Shown: piece after piece, positions 15,738 to 24,107 of the stretch
How the letters are laid out: each line of letters starts with the position of its first letter
Numbering within the stretch: position 1 is the stretch's first letter
Source of the DNA: CAIXSC01 sp046349915
GTDB taxonomy: Bacteria; Planctomycetota; Planctomycetia; Pirellulales; Pirellulaceae
Direction: 5' to 3'
Assembly (NCBI GenBank): GCA_046349915.1
Contig: JAXMBL010000003.1
Coordinates: 496,001 to 560,000, forward strand
DNA length: 64,000 nucleotides
Program-made: the position numbers and the translations under genes
Notes under the pieces: model-generated
What the model was told of the DNA's origin: nothing
Database searches by the model: none
Seen by the model: only the letters and a program-made list of their open reading frames with translations

Positions 15738-17942
15738 TTACTCTTCTAAGGCCACCCGACTCGACGTACCCTGGAGATTGGGGTACGTCGAGCGAGCACA
15801 GCGAATACCAACGTTGACAAAGCTGCTTGTGTAGATCGGCACTGCAACTCGACGGAAGACCAAGTTGTCGAGTTGTTCTGTTTTCGTGATTTTGCTGTCA
15901 GGTAGTCCTCCCCTGACAATCCGTTGCAAGTGTCCTCTGGAGGCTATCAATGCAGCTCGATCGAGTGGGTATGCCATGAGAAGTGAATCCGTGAACTCGG
16001 CAGGTGGAGATGCGAGACCATGGATTCCATGCTTGGATACGTCAGCAGCTACCAGAGATTCAGCGTCTAGTTTGTCGAGTTGTACGACCTCGTTACCCCA
16101 GGGGTATTGGGTTTGCCCACAGTTCGTCGCTGCGTATTCGTACTCAATTTCCGTCTGTAATCGCTTGCCATAAGACTCAGCGAAATCGGCCGCTTGCTCA
16201 TAGGAGATCGACGTTAGTGTCATAGCGGGCAGGCCATCTGCCTTTATTCCGAAACGACGCATGTATTCCTGCCATTCGGATGTAGTCACTTCCCGCTCAT
16301 CCAAGTAGAAACCGTGAATGCTGACTTTGTGGCGAGGAGAACTTGGCAAATCTCGACTGCCAGCATTGAATTCTTCGTTTGGTGGAAATTCGATCATCGT
16401 TCGCGTGACGACGTTTTTAGGAGGTACGTCGATCTGAGGCAGCTCAATACTTCCATCTGCGGCCATACTCCATCGTGATAGACGAAAGCTTCCTGCAATG
16501 GGTGCTGTAAGGTTTGGCACTAATCGCTCCACTTCATGGAATCCATGGTTGGGGATTTGAGCAATAACCATGTAGTTGCCCGGAAACAGCTTCGCTCTCG
16601 CAACGCCATCCGCTCCCACGTTCATGATATCGGGAGAGTGAACTCCATCTAACGCGCCTGTTTCTGGGTCTCTCAGCCAGAACTTTACGCGAGCAGAGGG
16701 GGCACGGCGGCCATCTTGCGGGGATGGAATTGGTTCCAGATTGCCGTTCTGATCCGCGTTTCTCTGGAGGATGAGTAGACTCACGTCGCGTCGCGTGTCG
16801 GTGGCGACGATAGTCTCAGGAACGATAGACGCTGGTTCAGCAGGAGGTTTCAGAAAAACGTTGAGTCCCAAGAGGATCAAAAGCAATCCCACCAGCACTC
16901 CCATACCCGTGAGGGCTCGGTTGCGTTTGGTCCAGCGCCAGGCGCGTTCCCAGGCGGGGGTGGGGCGAGCTTGAATGGGGCGGCCGTCGAGCCAGCGGCG
17001 CAAATCATCCGCGAACTCGGCGGCTGTCGCGTAGCGCTCCGCCGGGTCGCGCCGCAACGCCTTCAAACAAATCGTATCCAGGTCGCGCGGAATCCCCGGC
17101 TTGAAGGCGCTGGGCGGCTTCGGGTCGGCCGTCTGCTTCAAGTGACTCATCGTGCTCCCCTCGCCCATGAAGGGGAACCGGTGAGCGAGCAGTTGATAGA
17201 GGATCGAACCCAGCGAGTAGACATCGCTGCGGCGAGTGGCATCGCGGCTGCGCCCCGCCGCCTGCTCGGGCGACATGTGAGCGTAGTTGCCCACCACGTC
17301 GTTTCTCTCCGTCACCGTAAACTCGGCGCTATTCGCCTTGGCCAACCCAAAGTCGGTGACCAGCGGTTCGAGTTTTTCGTTGAGCAGAATGTTGGCGGTC
17401 TTCAGATCGCGATGAACGACTCCGGCCTCGTTCGCAAATTCGACCGCGCGGGCCACCACTTCCCAGAAGGCGACCGCGGATCGGGGGGCTTCAAAAGGAA
17501 AATTCTTCAGACGTTCCGCTAACGACGTCCCTGGAATATAGTCCTGCACAATGGCCGTCACGTCGGGCCGATTGATCACTCGCAGCACGCGTACAATGTT
17601 CGAGTGCTTCAACGTCGCCATCGTTCTCGCTTCGCGCAAGAACAACTCCTGGGCGTCCGCGTGAAAATGGTGCTCCCGCGGCAGTTTGATCGCCACCAAT
17701 GTCTTCAGCAGCGTATCGCGCGCTTTCCAGACCTCGCCGAACGTGCCTCGTCCAATCAACTCGATCAACTCGTATTCGTCGATCATCCGCTTCGGCTGCG
17801 GCACGAACGACGCCGTCTGTTCGGCGTCAATCAAGGTGCTGGGGTTGATGCGACTACCGCAGGTGCTGCAGGTAAGAAACGCAACCGACTCTTCCGGGAT
17901 CACTTCGATCTCGGCTTGGCAATTCGGGCAATTCAGGTGCAT
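15738..17942 (-). CDS. Zinc-ribbon Ser/Thr protein kinase with C-terminal FGE-sulfatase-like domain
   Basis: A 734-residue protein. CPNC (5-8) and CSTC (25-28) form an N-terminal zinc ribbon. The kinase domain follows with GRGTFGEVW (64-72), Lys86, HRDLKTAN (HRD at 177-179) and DFG at 197-199, all intact, so it should be active. A membrane helix lies at about 345-363. After a beta-sandwich-like stretch comes a formylglycine-generating-enzyme-like fold (about 500-720): GFYLDEREVTTSEWQEYMRR, KRLQTEIEYEYAATN, YPWGNE, RIVRGG and VGIRCAR. The usual GNVWEW box is eroded (GLASPPAEF), so it is more likely a ligand-binding sensor than an enzyme. Base composition changes near the membrane helix. It lies 78 bp downstream of the PLC-like gene. 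Confidence 0.9.
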   Translation of the reverse strand: MHLNCPNCQAEIEVIPEESVAFLTCSTCGSRINPSTLIDAEQTASFVPQPKRMIDEYELIELIGRGTFGEVWKARDTLLKTLVAIKLPREHHFHADAQELFLREARTMATLKHSNIVRVLRVINRPDVTAIVQDYIPGTSLAERLKNFPFEAPRSAVAFWEVVARAVEFANEAGVVHRDLKTANILLNEKLEPLVTDFGLAKANSAEFTVTERNDVVGNYAHMSPEQAAGRSRDATRRSDVYSLGSILYQLLAHRFPFMGEGSTMSHLKQTADPKPPSAFKPGIPRDLDTICLKALRRDPAERYATAAEFADDLRRWLDGRPIQARPTPAWERAWRWTKRNRALTGMGVLVGLLLILLGLNVFLKPPAEPASIVPETIVATDTRRDVSLLILQRNADQNGNLEPIPSPQDGRRAPSARVKFWLRDPETGALDGVHSPDIMNVGADGVARAKLFPGNYMVIAQIPNHGFHEVERLVPNLTAPIAGSFRLSRWSMAADGSIELPQIDVPPKNVVTRTMIEFPPNEEFNAGSRDLPSSPRHKVSIHGFYLDEREVTTSEWQEYMRRFGIKADGLPAMTLTSISYEQAADFAESYGKRLQTEIEYEYAATNCGQTQYPWGNEVVQLDKLDAESLVAADVSKHGIHGLASPPAEFTDSLLMAYPLDRAALIASRGHLQRIVRGGLPDSKITKTEQLDNLVFRRVAVPIYTSSFVNVGIRCARSTYPNLQGTSSRVALEE

Positions 17943-18020
17943 GGCGGTGGGAGGGCGGGCACAGGATGGAACTGCTCTGCAAACGGGGGCACAACGTCCC
18001 TCATTATATCTAGCCCCACG

Positions 18021-20279
18021 CTAGGATGCTCGCCCCGGTCGCGCATGATGAGCCCAGTCGATCCAGTCCGCGACCTCGTTCAGGTCCGGGGGGGAGGACC
18101 CTCGCAAAATGCTCTCTGCCTCGCGAGTCCCCAAGAACGGCTCGATCAACTCAAACAGCGATGCCGGATCCATCGCCGCCAAGTCGTCGGGATCGGTGAC
18201 CCCAGACGCCACCAGGATTTGAGCGTCGTGTCCGCGCAACTGAGGCACTCGGCACATCAACTCCGACTGCGCTTGCCACTGCCGGATCGTCTCGCCCGTA
18301 ATGTGCTTCAGCCCCATCTTGGCGGCGATCTTGTCCGCGTCGGCATCCAGCAGATCCTCGACCGTCTTGACCCCCAGGGTCTCCAGCCGACGAGCCGTCT
18401 TGGCGCCGATCGATGGGGCGGCTTCGACGTCGCTGTCCCGCTCCAGATAGAACTTGAGTGCTCGAGCTGTTGAGCCGCTCGACGATCCAGCCCCCGAGTC
18501 GTCGCCGACCAGCCGTTGAGCGGTATCACTTGCAGCGTCCGTTTCCGAGGCGGCAGCGTCGCTCTCCTCGACCGCCGACTTGGATCGCTTGAACCGCGGG
18601 ACGAATCGCTTCATGCGGCTGGCCGTGCTGGTCGCTCCTTGCCAGACTCGCGACGCGACGCCGCGGATCGCTTGCCCCATGCGAGCTCGCCGCGTGGGTT
18701 GGTTCTCCGTCGCCGCATCGGCTGCTGACGACTCGTCGTCGGGCGACTCTTGCGACTCGGAGGAATCCGTAGGCTCGTCATCCTCCGGCGGCGGCTCGTC
18801 GCGGCGTTGCGACGAACCTCGTTGCGGACGATTGCGAGACGGTAAGTCGATCTCGCCGCGGCGGCGGCGGTCGCGGCGAGCGTCGTCGCGTTCGGCATAC
18901 GTTACCGCGGCCGGCTCGGTGGCTTTGACCGTCTTGGCGTCGAGTTGGTCGGTCGCGGCGTCGTCGAGCGGCGTCGAGTCGTAACTTGTCGGCTCGAACT
19001 CGTGCGAGTCGTCGCGTCGGGCGCGGCGAGCGGGCGCTGCGGTCGACCGACCTGTATGGCGAGTGGCGGGGCGACCGCCAGGACGTCGCCGACTGCGGAC
19101 AGTGGACGAGAGAGGGCTGCGAGTAGCGCCGAGCGTGCCGGGGGCGGCGTGTCGCACGAGCGTGGTTCCCATTCCCACGCCTCCCTTCGCAACCGGCACG
19201 GGGGGCACGAATTTCGGGCGGTCGTCGTCGGTGAACCAATCGAACAGACTGAAATCCCAGTTGAACCAGCGGGCCAGAAACCCGGGAGTCGAGGTGCGAT
19301 CCGGAGTGCCATGGCCGTGGTGCAGACCCGTGGGGCGAACGGGTTGGGCGTCGAGTTCACTGAGTGGGATTTTGAGGACCTGATGCGCGTGCAGTTTGCG
19401 CACGAACTTTTCGTCGTCCGGTAAGTTCTCGATTACTTTGCCGGTCCGCTCGGCCTCTTCATAGATCGCTTCCAACAAATCGATCTCGTCTTCGTCCTCA
19501 AGTTTCTGGAGGACCCAGCGAGCGGGCATTTTCATGGTCGCCAGCACCGTCTCGACCACCAGTTCGCACATCGGTGGGCAGGAGCCGGCCTCGACAAACG
19601 CCTTCTCGAGTACGCGAGCGAATCCGACCGCGGCAAAGCCGATCATTTGAGCGATCCGGTCCTTGCACTCTTGGTCGAGCCCCGAGGGGGGATCGTCGAT
19701 GCCGCGCGCGAGATCGTAGTGGTCAATCAAGGAGTCATAGTGAGTGTTGGCCAGTTCGGCGCCTTGTTTGATAAGTCGTTCGAGCCAATCCTTGCCCTCG
19801 GGGACAATGATGTTGGGGTAGCCTCCCTGATCCACCTCCAAGATTTCCTGGAACTCCTCGTAGCATTTCGAAATGCTCCACTCGGCCGCTCGATGGACTT
19901 TCCCTTCCTCTTCCGTTTGACCGGTGTGGAACGGCATCATCGGGTCGGTGAAGTAATGGCTGAGAATCCCTGCGGTATAGACCGCGTCGCTCCAGTATTG
20001 GCGACGAAGAGCCAGGACGAGTCGCTCGTACCATAACTGAGATGTGCGGATCGCCCCGCCCCAGTAATTGTCGCGCACATGCAAGACGTGATTCTGAAAG
20101 TCCTTGAACTCGTTGTCCGGCGCCTTTGCTCCACGAAGGTAGGGCTCGTAATAATTCAAGAATAAATCGCGCCAGCCATCGGCATCCGGGCAGCGGAGAT
20201 GACGCAACGCGTCCATCGCCAGCTTGTGGTGAGTTCCCGGGCAAGCGGTCAGAAATACCAAGCGGTAGAGTATCCCCAT
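18021..20279 (-). CDS. Zinc-dependent phospholipase C-like protein with DUF4332 helix-hairpin-helix tail
   Basis: A 752-residue protein. Residues about 12-160 match the all-helical zinc-dependent phospholipase C fold: H17/H18 in GTHHKLAMDAL, H64/H67/D70 in NHVLHVRDN, H108/D112/H118 in LSHYFTDPMMPFHTG and H129/E133 are the expected metal ligands. There is no obvious signal peptide. Residues about 345-610 are low-complexity Arg/Asp/Ser-rich and probably disordered. The last ~130 residues (APSIGAKTARRLETLGVKTV, DLLDADADKIAAKMGLKHIT) are DUF4332, tandem helix-hairpin-helix units typical of nucleic-acid or protein contact. Substrate and location are unknown; catalysis is inferred from ligands only. 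Confidence 0.82.
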   Translation of the reverse strand: MGILYRLVFLTACPGTHHKLAMDALRHLRCPDADGWRDLFLNYYEPYLRGAKAPDNEFKDFQNHVLHVRDNYWGGAIRTSQLWYERLVLALRRQYWSDAVYTAGILSHYFTDPMMPFHTGQTEEEGKVHRAAEWSISKCYEEFQEILEVDQGGYPNIIVPEGKDWLERLIKQGAELANTHYDSLIDHYDLARGIDDPPSGLDQECKDRIAQMIGFAAVGFARVLEKAFVEAGSCPPMCELVVETVLATMKMPARWVLQKLEDEDEIDLLEAIYEEAERTGKVIENLPDDEKFVRKLHAHQVLKIPLSELDAQPVRPTGLHHGHGTPDRTSTPGFLARWFNWDFSLFDWFTDDDRPKFVPPVPVAKGGVGMGTTLVRHAAPGTLGATRSPLSSTVRSRRRPGGRPATRHTGRSTAAPARRARRDDSHEFEPTSYDSTPLDDAATDQLDAKTVKATEPAAVTYAERDDARRDRRRRGEIDLPSRNRPQRGSSQRRDEPPPEDDEPTDSSESQESPDDESSAADAATENQPTRRARMGQAIRGVASRVWQGATSTASRMKRFVPRFKRSKSAVEESDAAASETDAASDTAQRLVGDDSGAGSSSGSTARALKFYLERDSDVEAAPSIGAKTARRLETLGVKTVEDLLDADADKIAAKMGLKHITGETIRQWQAQSELMCRVPQLRGHDAQILVASGVTDPDDLAAMDPASLFELIEPFLGTREAESILRGSSPPDLNEVADWIDWAHHARPGRAS

Positions 20280-20705
20280 GACGCCAATGTTCCTCCATGA
20301 ACAAGGTCGGACCGGAAGTTGTACTCCGAATCGCCCCGCTGACGGAAGACGAAAAACGCCCTACGAATCGCACGATCGTCAGGCCCATGCGAAGTGAGTT
20401 TGGCGGGATTGGGTTGATCAGGTGGTTTGTGTGGTTGGTGGTAGGTTTTTGGCCCGGTGGGGCAGGTTTTTAACCTGCCCGGCATGGTGAGAATCTGTGC
20501 CTCGCCTACAGGGCAGGTTAAAAACCTGCCCCACGGGGGTGAAACCTGCACCACGAATCGCAGATCACCGCTGCTTCACGGCCCAGGCGCGCCTGTGTCG
20601 GTGGTTCCGCGAACTGTGTAAAATAACGGGCAGTTGGTTTCGCCTGGATCATGCCATGGAACGGTATCAGGCCAGGGGGGAATGGCTGAGGGAGGAGAAA
20701 CAGTC
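20280..20705. other. Divergent intergenic region, 426 bp
   Basis: Contains two inverted GGGCAGGTT hairpins (20456-20534). A strong ribosome-binding site, GAGGGAGGAGAAACAGTC, ends directly before the ATG at 20706 and fixes that start. No further gene was supported. Confidence 0.55.
20456..20534. repeat. Pair of GGGCAGGTT hairpins
   Basis: GGGGCAGGTTTTTAACCTGC (from 20459) and GGGCAGGTTAAAAACCTGCC (20511-20530) are each self-complementary and also complementary to each other, so alternative cruciform or long-range pairing is possible. A second such pair is at 37661-37726. Confidence 0.85.
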
Positions 20706-23700
20706 ATGGGACGCACCATTGTGGACCCGCCCGCTCATTCGCCGCGGAAAGATGGGCAATATGCTGGCGGTTGGTGGCACGAGGATCTTGAGCAGGGCCG
20801 AATCGTCTGTGATTTGTGTCCTCGCGAGTGTCACTTGAAGCCGGGGGATCGCGGCTTCTGCTTTGTGCGACAGAATGTCGACAACGAGATGGTGTTGACG
20901 ACCTATGGTCGCAGCACCGGGTTCTGTATCGATCCGATCGAAAAGAAGCCGCTGAACCACTTTTATCCCGGCACCAGCGTTTTGTCGTTTGGCACGGCGG
21001 GCTGCAATCTTGGCTGTAAATTCTGCCAGAACTGGGATATCTCGAAGTCGCGCGAGGTGGAGCGGTTGAGCCAATTGGCGACGCCCGACGCGATCGTGCG
21101 AGCGGCTCGCGAGAACCATTGTCGCAGCGTGGCCTTCACCTACAACGATCCAATCGTGTGGGCGGAGTATGCCCTGGACACGGCTCGAGCTTGTCGCGAG
21201 GCGGGGATCGCCACGGTTGCGGTCACGGCAGGCTACATTTCGCCAGTAGCCCGCGCGGCATTTTTTGAACCGATGGACGCGGCGAATGTCGATCTCAAGG
21301 GCTTCACGGAAGACTTTTACTGCAAAATCACCTACTCGCATCTCCAGCCGGTGTTGGAAACCATTGAGTGGTTAGTGCGTGAAACCAACGTGTGGGTCGA
21401 GTTGACGAACTTGGTGATTCCCCGCACGAACGATGCGCCCGGCGAGTTGCGACAGATGTGCGACTGGATCGTGAAGCACTGCGGGACCGACTTGCCGGTC
21501 CATTTCTCGGCGTTTCATCCCGACTTTCGGATGCTCGATTTACCGCCTACACCACGGGAGACATTGGTCGAGGCGTACGAAATCGGCCGAGCGGCGGGGA
21601 TTCGCCACGTGTATGTCGGGAACATCGACGATGTGCGTCGGCAAAGCACGTACTGTCCTCATTGCGGCGAACTGTTGATCGAGCGGAATTGGTACGCTCT
21701 GGGCGCGTACCACCTGAAGGGTGATCGATGCGGTGCGTGTGGAGGCAGGATCGCGGGTCGGTTTGCCGATCGACCGGGCGACTGGGGGCGTCGCCGTCAA
21801 CCGTTGGATATGTCACGCTACGCCACTACTACACTGGTTACTTCCATCTCGTCTCCGAGCCCTTTGATGACCGATTCGAAACAATCTGCGACTCCTTCGT
21901 CCCAACAGCCTTCAAGCCATCCTGCATCGGCGTCTCCGTTGGTCGATCGCGAGCAGGAAGCGAAAATCTTGCGAGCGGCTCAGGCGATCGTGGCCACGGA
22001 GATCATCGGTCGCCCGGGGCCGGCTGATTGGCTGGCGCTCGGCGAAGCGGCCGGGGTGTCGGTGATGGGGGCCTTCGTGACGCTCAAACGCGAGGGACGG
22101 CTGCGAGCGTGCTGCGGGGCGTTGGGAGTGCCCATGCGGTTGGCCGACGCTTTGCGGCAGGCGGCCGTGCGAACCGCCACCGATGATCAGCGTTTTCCAA
22201 CGATTTCGCCGACCGAGCTGCCGTTTCTCACGGTCGATGTGAATCTGTTGTACGGATTCCAGCCCGTGCGAGCTCGCGGGCGCGACCGGCTGAATGCAAT
22301 TGTCGTCGGACGGCATGGCCTGCAGATTCGTCGCGGCAACCAAGCAGGGCTGTTGTTGCCGAGCGTCCCCGTCGAACAGGACTGGGATGCGGAAACGTAT
22401 TTGCGTCAGCTTTGTCGGAAAGCAGGTTTGCCCACGACGGCTTGGGAAAGCGACGATGTCGAACTGGTATCATTCGAGAGTCGCGAGTTCGGCGGCGAAA
22501 TGGAACGCCGTCTGCTGGCTGAGCTCGCACCGCAGGTGGCTGAGTCGCCTAGGAGCGTCGGGGCCCAGGAGGGGGCGGAATCGGACGAGCAGTGGGCTAA
22601 GCGGCTGGCGCGTCCGCGGATGAAGGACGCCGATCTTGAGGCGCTCGAGCGGCATGCACGTACGAATTTACTCGCGCTCCTGGAAGGGGGAACTCCCAAC
22701 TACTATTTGTTCGGAGTGGCGGACGGCACGGTCGCGGGTCTGCTGTTGACGCTGGAGATTCCTGGGCAAGCCGAGCCTTTGCGGTTTTCGCAGTTTTCCT
22801 TGCGACCGGGGGTGCCGCTGCAAGCCACGCTGTTTCAATTGTGCGAATCTGCCGCGAAAACGCTGCATGCCGCGGGGAATTCGGCTGCGATGGCGAGACT
22901 GTTGAACGGCAGCGTTTTGCGTCTGGCAGTGATTGATGATCCCGCAATGCAGGGAACGGTCGCGGACCTTGATTTGCGCGGCGTGTTGGTGAGCGAGCGA
23001 GGATTGATGGTGGTTGAGCAAGGGCGAGCGGCGCTCGTCTTCGATCGCGACGCAACGCCCGCGGACCTGGTGGCGAAATTGCGACAACTGCTCAATGTGC
23101 TCGACCCGTCGTTCGCGGGCGTTTACAGCGTCGCCGTGCAAACGACGGCTCGACGCGTTGAATTCAGTACGGCGGCTCGACCGATCGTGACCGAGGAAGT
23201 GCGTCGACCGGCGGTCGCGGGAACCTTTTATCCGGCCGATCCCCAAGAGCTCGATCGGATGGTGGGAGAACTCTTACAGGCCAGTCCGCGAGCGCCCGAA
23301 GCTTGGCCTGCCGCCATGTTGCCTCACGCCGGGTTGATCTATTCCGGCAAGTTGGCCGCGGCCGTGTTGAACCGGCTCGAGATCCCCGAGACGGTGATTG
23401 TGTTGGGGCCGAAGCATACGGCGGAAGGCGTGGAATGGGCGGTTTCGCCGCATGCGGCATGGGAAATTCCCGGCGCGAAATTGGCGAACGATCCTGCCTT
23501 GGCACGGCGTCTTGTCGCTGCCATTCCCGGTCTGAAGCTCGATGCCGCCGCTCACCGCCGTGAGCATTCGATCGAGGTGGAATTGCCGTTGATAGCTCGC
23601 TTGGCGCCACGAACACGAGTTGTGGGGATCGTGGTGGGAGGCGGAGGTTGGGAACGTTGTCGCGAGTTCGCGGCAGGATTGGCTCAAGTGCTGCGGGAAG

Positions 23701-24005
23701 TCACTCCCAGGCCGTTGCTGTTGATTTCCAGCGACATGAACCACTTTGCCAACGACCGCGAGAATCGGCGGCTCGACGAAATCGCTCTCCAAGCCTTCGA
23801 AAAGCAAGATCCCGAGCATCTTTTGCGGACGATTCGCGGGCACAACATCAGCATGTGCGGGGTCTTGCCCGCGGTGATTACCCTGGAAACTCTCCGGCTG
23901 ATGGGAGGATTGGTGAATACTCAGCGAGTGGGGTATTCCACGAGCGCCGAAGTTAGCGGAGATACCACGCGGGTCGTGGGGTACGCGGGAATGCTGGTAC
24001 GTTGA
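20706..24005 (+). CDS. AmmeMemoRadiSam three-component fusion: radical SAM AmrS + AMMECR1 (AmrA) + MEMO1-like (AmrB)
   Basis: A 1099-residue fusion. Residues 1-~390 are the radical SAM enzyme: C100-x3-C104-x2-C107 in TAGCNLGCKFCQNWDIS binds the 4Fe-4S cluster, preceded by CDLCPRECHLKPGDRGFC and followed by a zinc-ribbon-like CPHCGELL...CGACGG. A Ser/Pro linker (~390-412) joins an AMMECR1 domain (~415-600; LRACCGALGVP). Residues ~641-820 look like a degenerate second AMMECR1 copy. ~831-1099 is the MEMO1-like fold with putative metal ligands H874 (LPHAG), H904 (GPKHT) and C1051 (SMCG). These proteins are normally separate genes of one conserved but biochemically obscure system. The start at 20706 is chosen over an upstream TTG because of its strong ribosome-binding site. 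Confidence 0.93.
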   Translation: MGRTIVDPPAHSPRKDGQYAGGWWHEDLEQGRIVCDLCPRECHLKPGDRGFCFVRQNVDNEMVLTTYGRSTGFCIDPIEKKPLNHFYPGTSVLSFGTAGCNLGCKFCQNWDISKSREVERLSQLATPDAIVRAARENHCRSVAFTYNDPIVWAEYALDTARACREAGIATVAVTAGYISPVARAAFFEPMDAANVDLKGFTEDFYCKITYSHLQPVLETIEWLVRETNVWVELTNLVIPRTNDAPGELRQMCDWIVKHCGTDLPVHFSAFHPDFRMLDLPPTPRETLVEAYEIGRAAGIRHVYVGNIDDVRRQSTYCPHCGELLIERNWYALGAYHLKGDRCGACGGRIAGRFADRPGDWGRRRQPLDMSRYATTTLVTSISSPSPLMTDSKQSATPSSQQPSSHPASASPLVDREQEAKILRAAQAIVATEIIGRPGPADWLALGEAAGVSVMGAFVTLKREGRLRACCGALGVPMRLADALRQAAVRTATDDQRFPTISPTELPFLTVDVNLLYGFQPVRARGRDRLNAIVVGRHGLQIRRGNQAGLLLPSVPVEQDWDAETYLRQLCRKAGLPTTAWESDDVELVSFESREFGGEMERRLLAELAPQVAESPRSVGAQEGAESDEQWAKRLARPRMKDADLEALERHARTNLLALLEGGTPNYYLFGVADGTVAGLLLTLEIPGQAEPLRFSQFSLRPGVPLQATLFQLCESAAKTLHAAGNSAAMARLLNGSVLRLAVIDDPAMQGTVADLDLRGVLVSERGLMVVEQGRAALVFDRDATPADLVAKLRQLLNVLDPSFAGVYSVAVQTTARRVEFSTAARPIVTEEVRRPAVAGTFYPADPQELDRMVGELLQASPRAPEAWPAAMLPHAGLIYSGKLAAAVLNRLEIPETVIVLGPKHTAEGVEWAVSPHAAWEIPGAKLANDPALARRLVAAIPGLKLDAAAHRREHSIEVELPLIARLAPRTRVVGIVVGGGGWERCREFAAGLAQVLREVTPRPLLLISSDMNHFANDRENRRLDEIALQAFEKQDPEHLLRTIRGHNISMCGVLPAVITLETLRLMGGLVNTQRVGYSTSAEVSGDTTRVVGYAGMLVR

Positions 24006-24107
24006 CGCCTGGAAAAAAATGTGACTTGACCAATAATTCAGCGTTCATGGGGCTCAAGTCTTAGAAACGACGATTCTCTGTTCGGGCGGCCTATCACTAG
24101 GACTTAT

